A stretch of 64,000 nt of DNA. Source: Hippopus hippopus (Eukaryota; Mollusca; Bivalvia; Cardiida; Cardiidae). Below the pieces are notes generated by a model. It was not told the DNA's origin. It did no database searches and worked only from the letters and a program-made list of their open reading frames with translations. Shown here in pieces: positions 45,501 through 56,559 of the stretch (position 1 is the stretch's first letter; every line of letters starts with the position of its first letter). Where the stretch lies: the NCBI GenBank assembly GCA_946811185.2, contig OX328098.1, forward strand, positions 26,917,084-26,981,083. Reading direction: 5' to 3'. Position numbers and translations under genes: made by a program.

Positions 45501-47514
45501 CGCAGGCTGATCTGAGACAACACTTTACGCAAATGTCCGAATGCACTTTTTTCGCGTGTCGAAGGCCATATACACTGTTGCTTATTTCAGCTTTGTTTTG
45601 AGTTTATGTTATTTCAACTGCTACCGCTGTTTGTGTCGTCGTTGTCACTTTATCTTAACTTATATTACAGAAATGTTACTTTATGCAGTATGTGACGGCC
45701 AGTGCAAACGTGAAGTATGACATGGGATGTATGTCTACAAATGTATGATCATAGTCTTTTTCGTATCCACTTACAATTTATATGGCTTGCAACACGCGAA
45801 AAGGGGCATTTGGACATTTGCGTAAAGTGTCGTCTCGGATCAGCCCGCGCAGTCCGCGCAGGCTAATTCGAGACGGCACTTTACGACTACATTAGATTTT
45901 TTGCTGCAGTAGAGTTGTGCAAAACAGAAAATTACATAAAAACGGAAAGTGCCGTCTCGGATTAGCCTGCGCGGACTGCGCAGGCTGATTCGAGACAACA
46001 CTTTACGCAAATATCCGAATGCCTCTTTTCGTGTGTTGCAGGCCATAGATCTAAGCCATGCTCTGACAATAGGGAGTTTAGTGCATCTCCGTGATGAATT
46101 ATACCAAACAAGTCTTTACATAATTATGGATCCTAAACTCCACTTTGTCTAACAAACGACTGAATGATGAGGTACAATGGTCCTTTAAATTTGATCAAAA
46201 GCAAAAGGTTTCGATCCATGTCAGCCAGCGCAGTCAGCGCTAGTGTTTGCAGATGCACTAAGCCCCCTTTTCGAAGAGCATGCCTAACATGCAGGCTTGT
46301 TCCAAAACGTAAAAAAAAGAGATTAAAAAGCAACATGTATTGGTGACACAAAAGAGCCACATATAAGAGACAGGAAAAATAGCTCTCTTTAATGATATAT
46401 GGGAATATATACGTATATAAACCACTGTACGGAAAGAAGCATGCATTATTCCAATATTAGATTGATAGCTTCAATATTTTTTTAATTTTTCTGAACGATA
46501 ATTCCTTGAAATTGCTACTCATACACGAAAATATTCGTATACTCATATAGTTTATGACAATGCTGACATGTGGTCTCGTGCATGTAACTGAAAATTATTT
46601 TGCAATGTGTTCATTCCATATAATTGATGGGTGTTGACGTGTTGTCATTCGATATTATTAATGACAATTTTGAAATGTGGTCATTTGTTGTAATTGATAG
46701 CAAATTTGAAATATGGTAATTCCCTATGATTACATGTAATTATCACCAGTGGTCAGTCCGTGATGCAATAGACCGAGCAAATTATCGCATATTTATGGAT
46801 CCGTAAAATCTATTTTGTCTAACAATGAACTGAGTCATGGGGTAAAATGGTCCATGGACATGCATAAAATTCACCAATTGCAAAAAAAAAGTTTCAATCT
46901 AGGTCATTCTGCCGGACTGCGCAGGCTGACCTGAGTCGATACTTTTGCAGACGCATTAAACCAAAAACAATTTTTAAATGTGGTCTTTCCGTGTAATAGA
47001 TAACAGTGTTAAATTGTGTTCATTTCGTTTACATGTAATTAATAACAATCTTGAAACGTGCTCATTACAAGTACATGTAATTAACAACAACCGTTAAAGT
47101 CATTCCGTGTAATTTATAACAATGCTGGAATGTGATCATTCAATTTGACTGAGTAAAAAGCTGGTATGTATTTCTACCGTATATCACTGATACATAATTC
47201 GAAAAAAAGGTCTATCTGTTAATACATAGCAATGCAGAAATGTGGTCATTTGACTCAAATGAGTTTCGAAAAGTTTCGAAATATAGTGTAACTGATGAGG
47301 ATGCTAAAAAGTGGTGTCATTTCTTTTTCCTCAGCGTTGTAATACGATTCCTAATGGCAGACGGCGAGATGATACAATAGCTACGTGCATGGGTTGTTGT
47401 GATGGCGAGCTTTGTAACAATGAGGGGTGTGGTGAAAACTGTAAGAAAAACTTTACATCATCATCATCATTTTCTTCACAGCAGGACTGTCGCACAGATT
47501 TTTATTATCATTGA
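42585..47514 (+). CDS. alternative one-domain isoform of the Ly6-type gene
   Basis: If the donor at 47441 is not used, exon 4 reads on from 47335 to a TGA at 47512-47514. The product is then 132 codons: the signal peptide, one three-finger domain, and a Lys/Ser-rich tail with two extra cysteines ending DCRTDFYYH. No AATAAA is evident soon after the stop, which argues that the two-domain form is the main transcript. The signal segment MDFDYLLKFATVSCILRC is hydrophobic but interrupted by Lys and Arg, so cleavage is plausible rather than certain. Confidence 0.45.
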
Positions 47515-50500
47515 CTTGGTACTACATGCAACACCCTTAGCTTGCGAAGGTGGCATAAACAGTCAAAAGTCCTTGTCTCTTTGAAACAAATTACATTCAA
47601 ACAAAAATTTGCTGACGCGATTCGTACGGTTTTTTTTAATTTTTTTTTTTTGCACACGAAATCGACAAATGTGCCACATCGGCCAAGAAAGTAGTACCTA
47701 CCTAAGCATTAGGAAACAATGAAACAGGTAGGTTTCGTGTAATTTAACTTTCACTTTTTCCGAAATCGCGTTCTTTTAAAGTGGTAGTAACTTGACGTTC
47801 ATTTGCCCATTCACTTGCCCAAAAAGAAGAGCCACTCAAGCATCTAGTAGGATACAAGTTGATAGATTGAGATTTTTCCCAGCCGTAATTCGTAACGCAT
47901 GCACACGTACATCAACTTCAATACAATAGAATAAATTATATGAACTATGCTCTGTGAAAAGAGGGGCTTAATGCATCTGCAAAAAGTATCGACCCATGTC
48001 AGCCTGAGCAGTCCGCTCAGGCTGACCTAGTTCGAAACACTTTGCTAGTGGTGAATTTTCTACAGTGCATAGAATCATTCTACATCATTAATTATTCAGC
48101 AGTTTTTTTTACACAAGATAGATTCATGAAATGCGACAACTTGCTTGGAAATAATGCATTACACAGATCCATGAAACCCCTTTATCCCAGAGCACTGCTC
48201 AATTACTTAATGTACATCTATACCCGTTTAAGGTCAATGCCATATACAAAGATGATACGACAGACGTAAAAATAATTCCTACGGTCCTGTTCCTGTTCCT
48301 ACATGGACTGTTGGACTTTTGTTTTAACCTTTCACCACAAAATCCCGTCTTTTAACGACCCTGAGAAACAACAAAAAAAACCCCAAAAACTTTTGAATAC
48401 ATTGTGGAAAAAAGAGAAAATCTTGGTAACCAGCATTCCCTCCTTTTCGTACAATGTTTTCTATCATTTCACAGATTTATCCTTCGAGCCACACTTAATT
48501 CATCGTCTGCAAATGCTTTCAATTTGGATGAGTGTAAAATATTGTCGTTTGATTAAGAGTTGAGTCTTAACCAGACGACAATGTTCTATACTTGTCCATA
48601 ATCAGAGCATTTGCAGACGACGTATTAAATGTGGTTAAAATAAATCCATATGCCTTTGAAATGTTAGAAAATTGTGAAGGAAAGAATAAAATGCTGGTTA
48701 CCAGCATTGGCACCTTTCACTACTATGCTTTTCCATGCCCTTAGTGGCGGAAACCACAGCGGAAACCACAAATTGGCGCACTGCTTCAAACGTTTGAACG
48801 TAAGACGAGTAAGACTAATGTACTTTCAGTCACTGAAAATAAACACATCTATACTAGTATTCCCATTCTAATCTTAAATGATAAAATCACAACATCTAAC
48901 AAAAGTTTTATCATAATATCTCTCACAAAATATCGGAAAGTGCACGTTATGTGCAGTCTGATCTTGATCTGCACTGTCCGCAAAAGTCAACTTATATTTT
49001 TCACGGAGCAAAGAGAGCCAAACTTCATGCAATCCTATTGTATGTTCCAGTGCCAGCCAGGCAGGACCGGGGTCCTCTGTGCTTTGACTGTAAATACCTG
49101 ACTGATCCACAGGCATGCAGAACCATTACTATGTGTCCAAAAGGAGAGGTTTGCTCATTTACTAGAAATCGTGATCTTCGCCGCTTTCAACATTTCCAAA
49201 AATTATATCAGGCCGACAGTTGTATGTTCCTCATATTCCCAGCACAGTTTTCTATATGGAAGACACTGGCAGTTCCCTTGAGTACTTTGATTACCAAAAA
49301 TGGAGCATGGGCACTTGTTTTTTGACAACCTATAAGCTGATATATGTCCTATATATACTACTCAAACTTTGATAGGGATCATTCAGATAGTTCAGTACGG
49401 GTATATGTTACAGCAATACCGTTTGCATTAAAAACATCCATTTCCACAAGTGGTTTATTTCATCAGTGTGGCAATGTAACATATTGAAAAAACGTACCTG
49501 ATACATGCCACACATAATTATACATGTACATCAGCTGAATCTAATATGGTGATCCCTAGCAAATTTTGAGTAGTATATTTTAATCAGTAAGGGCGAAGTT
49601 TATAAAACAAGTGCTTGTGAAATGGAGCGTAAAGATATAAACTAAGGTGGCGGCTAAACTATCTACCGCCAAATGCGAAATGCCAACCTATGTCCAAATG
49701 TATAATATTTATGAGCCTTGCTCTTCAAAAAGGTGATTTAATGCATTTCATTGATGCATAATGCCAAGCAAGTCATTACATAATTATGGATCCATAAAGT
49801 TTATTTAGTCTAACAATCGACTGGATCTGAGGGTAGAATAATCCTTTACCATGCCGAAAATTTACAACTAGCAAAAAGGTTCGACCCTTGTCAGCCTGCA
49901 CGAGCTGCGTAGGCTACAATGGGTCGATACTTTTTTGCAAATGCATAAGGCCCCCTTTTCACAGAGCGAGGCTCATATAATGAATACATACGTTGGCCAC
50001 CATGCATAGATGTATGTTGATTATTCATTTTGGAGAAGAATGCATGACTTTAAAAAGCGTTTAACAAGTATTACAACTGTATTTCATATACAGCACGGCC
50101 ACAGCTCACTTTTTTGTGTGTTTCCTGGTTTTCACGCTACGCTCGGATTTTACAGTGCTTTACTCCAGAAAACAGAAAACAAGCGCCGACTGTGAGGATC
50201 GACCTCACAACCTCTTAATTCAAGTTTACCAAGATAACCACTGAGCCAGGTACGTCCCTGATCTATGTTGGAACATCTGTATGATTAAAGATTAAACCTA
50301 GAACCTCGTGACTCAAAATTAACCACTTTAACCACTGAACCAGGAAAGTCCATGATCAGTTTAAGCCTTTACTACATAATACCGAGATTTAACGACCCTG
50401 AGAAAAATAGCTTTTGAAAACATTTTGTGAAATAGAGAAAATGCTGGTAATTAGCTAAAAATAACATTTATTTCTGATAGTTACATTTAATTTATCGTTT

Positions 50501-51582
50501 ACAAGTGCTTCAATTTTGACGAGACTAAAATTTTGTCGTTTGGTATAGAGTTAAAAAAATTGCATAACCGTGTGGAACAAGTGCTATTTTCAGAGCAACC
50601 CGGAAATGCATTAACTCTGCCAGACAACACAATTTTAGACTAGTCCGTAGTCGACTATATATATTTCCCCTTTATTATGGGATATGTCTGTGAAAGGAAA
50701 GACAATATTGTGGAAAATGGAGAAATCCTGATTACCAGTATTTTTTTTTTTTTCCTTTTCCCATCATGCGTTAAAAAGGATTTCTTGCAACAGGACATAC
50801 ACAGATGGGACTGTTTGCTGATTGATAAAGGGTTCAGTACCTTATATTATACTATTCCTTATTTACAGGGTTGCAATGTGCATTCTAAAGTTCTGGACAA
50901 TTCTGTTTTGTTTACAAGCGGCTGTATAGGACTGGTTAGTATGATGGATGGATGGATGGATGGATGGATGAATGGGTTGGTGGGTGGATAGATGGTTGGA
51001 TAGTTTGAATGGATGGAATAATTGGTGGGAAATGGATGGACTCGCATAGTCTGTGACCTTTTTTCGATCATTTTCGGATTCCGAAAATACAGTACCCTGC
51101 TGCCGATTCGATCTCAGGATCCCTATAATAAAGATCGTCTTATCTTTTCGACCACATTTGTTACATCGATTTGTTTTTATTTGAAACATATGCATATCAC
51201 GGCTATATACTAATATACACGAATATACCCGCACTACATAGACGGAAGTTAATTGTTTTAGGTCAGTCCGAAAAAAAAAAGTAATAATAAGTACTTGAAT
51301 ATTGCTTGACAAAATTCAACTGAGATATTTGCATATTAATTGACCTTATTTCTGCACATTACTTACTTCATTGCACAGGAACTTACGAAGATGTTATACG
51401 GGTATGTTAACTAATTTGTCTCAGTTCACTTTGCCACACAATTTGATAAACATCAGCTGTTTTGTTCTGTTCTGTTATTGCAGGCTTGTGGCCCAGTAAA
51501 CAATGCGACCTCGGAGCTTCACAAAAATTGTCCCTGGTGTTGTCATGACGATTTTTGTAATGATCATTGTAGACATGCCTAA
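42585..51582 (+). CDS. secreted protein with two Ly6/uPAR-type domains, 7 exons
   Basis: Exons: 42585-42639 (signal peptide), 43776-43867, 45671-45742, 47335-47440, 49051-49148, 50869-50934 and 51484-51582 (TAA). Phases chain to 195 codons. Domain 1: CFDCKELPSPRDC, ECETGEKCYF, MGCMSTNRC and ending CCDGELCNNEGC. Domain 2 repeats the pattern: CFDCKYLTDPQAC, CPKGEGC, SGCIGLAC and ending CCHDDFCNDHC. Both have the three-finger cysteine pattern with the closing CC....CN box and the same intron phases (1, 0, 0), so one arose by duplication of an exon triplet. Such domains form extracellular ligand-binding or GPI-linked proteins; nothing here indicates a toxin, and there is no GPI-like tail. Function unknown. 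Joining both domains relies on an internal donor T|GTAAGA at 47441. Otherwise domain 1 ends at 47514 and domain 2 lacks a visible first exon. A polyA signal follows only domain 2. Confidence 0.8.
42774..42980. repeat. family C copy, complete
   Basis: TTAACCATTGGGCTGCTAAGC to GCAGGATAAGGGTTAA with a perfect dyad AAGATCAGACTGCAC/GTGCAGTCTGATCTT. Ly6-type gene intron 1. Confidence 0.85.
42985..43775. other. Ly6-type gene intron 1, second half
   Basis: Unique-looking sequence. A GC-richer patch (43270-43700) with CCCCAGGCGACGACCGCTGC and GAACCTAGAGTCTCTAGG may be an old SINE. The minus-strand open frame over it has no splice or start context. Confidence 0.35.
44284..44542 (+). repeat. family B copy
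   Basis: TCTGACAAAAGGGGTTTAATAC to CACAGAGCATTACTCG; family C starts 8 bases later. Ly6-type gene intron 2. Confidence 0.8.
44550..44758. repeat. family C copy, complete
   Basis: TTAACCCTTATCCTGCTAAAT to AGCAGCCTAAGTGTTAA. Ly6-type gene intron 2. Confidence 0.85.
45306..45563. repeat. family F element, copy 1
   Basis: Ends GCAACACGAAAAATGGGGCATT and, inverted, GACACGCGAAAAAAGTGCATT. Two internal GC-rich dyads (GCCTGCGCAGTCCGCGCAGG and GCCTACGCGGACTGCGCAGG) sit symmetrically about a middle of AT-rich sequence. Lies 107 bases before exon 3 of the Ly6-type gene. Confidence 0.75.
45786..46046. repeat. family F element, copy 2
   Basis: Same layout as the copy at 45306 with cleaner ends: GCAACACGCGAAAAGGGGCA on the left and its complement CTTTTCGTGTGTTGC on the right. 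It starts 43 bases after exon 3 of the Ly6-type gene, so the 72-base exon is bracketed by the pair. A family B element follows directly. Confidence 0.8.
46052..46285 (+). repeat. family B copy, hairpin arm deleted
   Basis: TAAGCCATGCTCTGACAATAG to GAAGAGCATGCCTAA, directly after family F copy 2. Confidence 0.75.
46757..46962 (+). repeat. family B copy, both ends truncated
   Basis: GTGATGCAATAGACCGAGC to GACGCATTAAACC, with GGACTGCGCAGGCTGACC kept. Confidence 0.65.
47938..48207 (-). repeat. family B copy
   Basis: TATGAACTATGCTCTGTG to CAGAGCACTGCTCAATTA; hairpin CATGTCAGCCTGAGCAGTC. Confidence 0.8.
48323..48760. repeat. two abutting family A copies (48323-48562 plus, 48563-48760 minus)
   Basis: They meet at GATTAAGAGTTGAGTCTTAA. 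The second has a decayed right arm. Ly6-type gene intron 4. Confidence 0.75.
48935..48992. repeat. family C fragment
   Basis: Only GTGCAGTCTGATCTTGATC and ACTGTCCGCAAAAGTC remain, 60 bases before exon 5 of the Ly6-type gene. Confidence 0.6.
49353..49580. repeat. family E inverted-repeat element, about 225 bp
   Basis: Ends TATACTACTCAAACTTTGAT then AGGGATCA, and on the other strand TATACTACTCAAAATTTGCT then AGGGATCA. Arms are about 28 bases. It lies in the 1.7-kb intron between exons 5 and 6 of the Ly6-type gene. Confidence 0.75.
49709..49979 (+). repeat. family B copy, complete
   Basis: TATGAGCCTTGCTCTTC to CACAGAGCGAGGCTCATATA in intron 5 of the Ly6-type gene. Confidence 0.85.
50360..50835. 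repeat. family A copies 50360-50554 (plus) and 50611-50835 (minus)
   Basis: The first lacks half of the core; the second ends 34 bases before exon 6 (50869) of the Ly6-type gene and has a poly-T expanded right arm. Confidence 0.75.
50944..51015 (+). repeat. (ATGG)n microsatellite
   Basis: About 13 units with interruptions, starting 10 bases after the donor of exon 6 of the Ly6-type gene. Confidence 0.9.
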
Positions 51583-51586
51583 CATA

Positions 51587-51592
51587 AATAAA
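51587..51592 (+). terminator. polyadenylation signal AATAAA of the Ly6-type gene
   Basis: AATAAA starts 5 bases after the TAA stop of the last exon, giving a very short 3' UTR. This is the only canonical signal close to any exon of this gene. Confidence 0.6.
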
Positions 51593-51659
51593 GAGAACTC
51601 AACTCTGCACAGATATGGAGTTTGTTTTGTATTGTGCTAAGGACGTATACAGTTTGGTG

Positions 51660-51772
51660 AGTTTAGTGGTGATAATGATGATAATGACGATGATGATGGA
51701 GACGAAGACGACTATAATAATGGTGGTAATGATGATGACGACGACGATGATAATGATAAGATCATCATCAAA
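51660..51772 (+). repeat. GAT/GAC-rich imperfect microsatellite
   Basis: GATGATAATGACGATGATG and variants, just downstream of the Ly6-type gene's polyA signal. Confidence 0.85.
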
Positions 51773-52183
51773 ATCTATTAATTCTTGAATGTTGCGTCAC
51801 TACAGAGTAGGGATAATGGTTAAATTGTTTCCTAGAGGTTACAAGCGGTAGATTCCACAAGTGGCTTTTGAGGTAATGGAACATGTACTTTAGCAAAATG
51901 GAAGTCTTCATCTGTTATATCATAAAGCTGGCCCACAGAGGGCGAAATGTATCTTGCCTTCGATTTGAACTACTGTAAAGGTTCACCCCACATGTCAGAC
52001 AAAAATGATTCACACAAACGCATGTTTTCATAAACTTCAACATTAAGCATGAAAAAAAGGTAAACTCCAGGCTTCTCAAAAATGTTGGACCAATTTAAAC
52101 ATAACTTTTCGATCCTTTCAACTGAATTAATGTAAAGTCATGTGATTACAACGTTAAAGACAGGATGATGCTCGTCACAATTA

Positions 52184-52453
52184 TATGAGCCTTGCTTTGT
52201 GAAAAATGGGTCTAAGGCATTTGCAAAAAGTATCGATCCAGGTCAGCCTGTGCAGTCCGCACAGGCTGACCTGGGTCGAAACTTTTTGCTGTTGGTCAGT
52301 TTTCTACATGTCAAAGGACCAGTGTACCTCATGATTTAGTCGGTTGTTAGACAAAATAGATTTTACAGATACATAATTACATGTATAGCATTGCTTTGTA
52401 CGATGCATCACAGATACATTTAACCCCCTTTTTCCAAGAGCATGGCTCATATA
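52184..52453 (-). repeat. family B copy, complete
   Basis: TATGAGCCTTGCTTTGTG to CAAGAGCATGGCTCATATA with a near-perfect hairpin CAGGTCAGCCTGTGCAGTCC. Confidence 0.9.
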
Positions 52454-52454
52454 T

Positions 52455-52545
52455 GTATACCCGGAAGTAGACTGTTTGTCTGCGCATTGCGTCATCACAA
52501 CGTTAAAGATATTAGCGTCACCAGGATGTTGCACGTTACAATCAT
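52455..52545 (-). pseudogene. stray partial copy of the last exon of the cysteine-rich gene
   Basis: Minus-strand reading NVVMTQCADKQSTSG resembles TVVAQCADANSLLPDN in the terminal exon. The DNA shares CCGGAAGTA, CTGCGCATTG and AAAGATATYAG with 52785-52870, but in permuted order. It runs into the family B element at 52184-52453. Probably the remains of a 3' duplication. Confidence 0.45.
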
Positions 52546-52769
52546 TATCGAGGGTTATCGAGGGGAGAGTTTAAATTATCTGGAGATGAGAGACAATGAT
52601 AGAATTACTAAAATTGTTTACATGACATCCATTCGAAAGTTCTGACTATTGACTACTGTGATATTGTGTTTTTGTTCTAAAAGATCCAGCTGTAGAATGT
52701 TGAATAATCGAAATATCAAAAAAATAATATCTATACCCTTTCTAACTAAAAAATATCACTTGTTCACTC

Positions 52770-55571
52770 TCACAACACTATTAAAGATATCAGTGCTACC
52801 ATGATGCAACACGTGACAAACAAACAGTTATCCGGAAGTAAACTGTTTGCGTCTGCGCATTGTGCCACAACTGTTTCACTGTAGTTAGCGTAAACGGATG
52901 GTGTACGAGTGCTATCGCAAGGTGTAACAAGAGTGTAGAAAAAAGTAGTCCATACAGTTTGTGGATCGCCGCTACATTGCGCCATCATCAACGTCCTGAG
53001 GCTATCCACGAGTGAGGTGAATTGCCTGGATAAGAAGGACGCAAAATTATAATATGATTCAACAAAGGTACCATTCAGTTTTTGACAATGACATTAAATA
53101 TTACGTTATAGAGGGCGACGCTTTGTGGAAAAAAGTGCCCATATTATACAATTAGAGTCAAACTCGGTAGCAGTTAGCTGCACTATTGATTTATGAACTT
53201 TCATAATATTCTTGAACGGTAGTTTGAAAACACTGACTTGATTTAGTATGTTTTGGTTAAGAACTCTTGATAACAAACATGAGGCCATAATGAACAATCA
53301 TGAACTACTTACAAGCAAACAGCTGTACCACGGATAATAGAGTTGGCAGAGTATCCTTGGATGGATATTCGAAAGGCACTGACTTGGTTTAAATTGTACA
53401 TCTTGATAAGTAACGCTTGATGTCAAATCTCAAACCTGGGGCTTTAGAGAACCCTCATAAACCGATAAGAAACAAAAACTTAAATAATCTTTACTTACAA
53501 CCAAACAGTTGTAACATTAAGGGAGGGACTCGTGGAGTGGTTTGAAAGGCACTCACTTGATTTAGTACGTCTTGGGTAGTAACTCTTGATGACAAAATCA
53601 AACTCTGAGGCCATAGAGATCCCTCATTTGCCAATCAAGAAACAAGGCTTTATCGTTTTGTACTTACAGGCAAACAGCTGTACCGTTGATATAGGAACTC
53701 GTGTAGTATCCTTGAATTGTGGTTTGAAAGGCACTGACTTCATTCAGTACGTCTTGGTTTGAAACACTGTTGGCACAGATCAATGCATCTTCCACGTCTA
53801 CAACAGTCAACGATATCAAAGTATTGGCAGAATTAATCCTGAGGGTGCTGGGCCCGACTCAAGGACCTTTAGCAGACAGTCTAGAATAAGATCAGACTGC
53901 ACAGAACCTGCAGTCTGATCTTGAATCTACACAGTCCGATACGGAAATATTCTCCCCCCTCCCCCCCAAAAAAAGCAGGTTAAGGGTTTAATTTTAAAAG
54001 ATGAAGGTCAAAAACGTATGGATTGTGGTGTATTGTTCAATTTTCAAACAGCAATTTCCCGATGCCTTTAAGGTGGTATGCAGTCAGATCTTATTTTGCA
54101 CATTTTTCGTTGAATCTTTAAATAGCATTAAACAATAACGTTACATGTATTTCGTTTTGCAAGTGCTCTAGAAAATCTTGACAACGACTGCTAATTTTCA
54201 TTCGCGTGCAAGGCTGAATCTAAAAAGTAAAACATAGATAGAAATACACGTAGAAGACACGATGAATTACTTGTTTGCATTACATGTGGCAAAAGCATTG
54301 ATAACGGTAAAATAACGATTACTTCGATAGCTCACTTAGTAGAGTGGCCGACTGTAGTTTTGAAGGTCGCGAGTCCGTGTCCCACTGGAAGGAATTTTTT
54401 CGGCATTTTTTTTTTTTTTGTGTGTGTGTGTGTTTCTTTCTATTTTCCCAAGACTAAGGACAATCAGAATATCAACTCTCTTTCCCTACCCCCTCCCCCG
54501 AAAAAAAAAGGGGGGGGGGTCCAACATCTGATTTAATATCCCTTTAACAAACATTTAATATTTTCATTCGCCTGCAAAGATTACTTGAAAACTACAAAAG
54601 ACAGACATGTTTCATTTATTAGAAAAATATCATTTTATACGCCCATACCGTTGGTCATGGATTAGCCGTTACTGCGTAACGCCAGACAAATACATAATAA
54701 GTCATGCTGTATAAAAAGGGGGCCTAAGGTATCTCCGTGATGCATTATACCAAGCAAGCCATCAGATAATTATGGATCCGTAAAATTCATTTTGTCCAAC
54801 AACCAATGGAACCGTGAGGTAAAGTAGTCCTTGGAAATACAGAAAATCGATCAATGGCGAAAAGATTCGACACAGATCAGCCTGCGCGAATTGCGCAGGC
54901 TGACCTGGGTCGATACTTTTCGCAGAGGCATTAAGCCCCCTTTTTACAGGGCATGGCTCATTTGAGTGGCGCTCTGGAAAAGGGGGTTTAATGAATCTTC
55001 ATGATGCATTATACCAAGCGAGTTGTTGCATAATATGGGTGCATTTCGTCTTAAAACCGACTTAATCGTAAGGTAGAACGGTCTTTTGACATGCAGAAAA
55101 GTTACCAATAACAAAAAAGTTTTGAATCAGGTCAGCCTTCGCGGACTGTGCAGGACGATCTGGGTCGATATTTTTTTTGCAGATGCATTACACCATCATT
55201 TCGCAGAATATGACTCAATGCAAAATTAAAGATTGCGTGGATATCTCAGTCCTAAGGCCTTGATTATGAGTAATGGTTTAGGAACTCACAGGTAGAAATA
55301 TAAATATTAGCTTACCAGTTTTGTTGCGATCACAAAAGCCAAGATAGGCCGCTTTAATGGCATCACCGTAACTGAGGTGGTCGGTATAGTACTGGGTCGC
55401 ACACGGTATGGTCACCAGGGTAAAACAGTAGCTCAGGCAAGTAGAGTTTCTGTAATTTTACAAATGAAATAAAAAAAATCATTCTTAGACAAAGGTTGGT
55501 TGGTTGATTGATTGATTGATTAGTTGGTTGGTTGGTTGGTTGGTTAGTTGGTTAGTTGGTTAGTTGGTTGG

Positions 55572-55603
<32 letters not shown>

Positions 55604-56503
55604 CGCCGCTTACAACATTCAGTTAGTCAAATCACATCGCAACGTACTTATTCAAGTGTGTCCAGGATTTCACCAGTACTTGGCTTGAGTTCTGAAATGT
55701 CCTGCCAAAGGACACTCCCATCAAAACCCCGGTTGGTTGAGTGAGGATGTAACCCTGGACCTTCAGGTTTAAAATTCTATACCTTCATTCTGAGCCACGC
55801 AGGACCGCTAAAGGCTAGCGTCGAGTTTCGATACGTCATTAGTAACAAACATGTGTAATATTACAGAGGTTGTGAGTATCCCAGGCTTGGCCAATAGTAA
55901 TTCTAGGGGCAAGAGTAAAGTCACTGCGACAGGATGTCTCCCTCTCATCCTCAGCCCTTTACTACACAATCCTGAGTTTAATGAACCTAAGAGAGAAAGT
56001 TATTGAAAACATTGTGGAAAATGGAGAAAATGCTGATAACCAGCATTTTCTCCTTTTCCCTCTATGTTTTCTATTATTTCACAGCCGAAACTCACAATTT
56101 CAGCCACATTTAGTTGGTCGTCTGCAATTGTTTTGAATACAGATGATTCTAAGCGTTCGGTAAAGGCTTCGTTAACATCGTTTCAGTCCTGTTTATGTAC
56201 GATAGCAAATAATGGCTTGGAAAAGGTGGTGAATGTTGTACACATAGGTTCACTTTACCGAACAACAAGTTTAGAATCGTTTGAATTGAACGTAGATCTA
56301 TTTGCAGATGACCTATTCAATCTTGCTCAAAAGATGAGATTTGTGTATGAATGGAAAAATATATGGGAAAAGGAGAAAATGTCACCAACATTTTCTCTTT
56401 TTTCCACAATGTTTTCAAAAGGTTAAAAAAAAAAATGCATGAACACATGGTTAGGTACATAGTCTACTGTAAAATAATTGAAATATTTCTGAAAACGGTG
56501 TTA

Positions 56504-56559
<56 letters not shown>

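Noticed and set aside
49149..49325. Extending Ly6-type exon 5 past 49148 (GEVCSFTRNRDL...)
   Set aside because: It would add residues out of pattern; the weak donor GAG|GTTTGC gives CPKGE-GCNVHSKVLDN, which matches the family spacing and phase.
50863..51312. 149-codon open frame on the minus strand
   Set aside because: It is antisense to a Ly6-type exon and largely translates the ATGG microsatellite (repeated HPSI).
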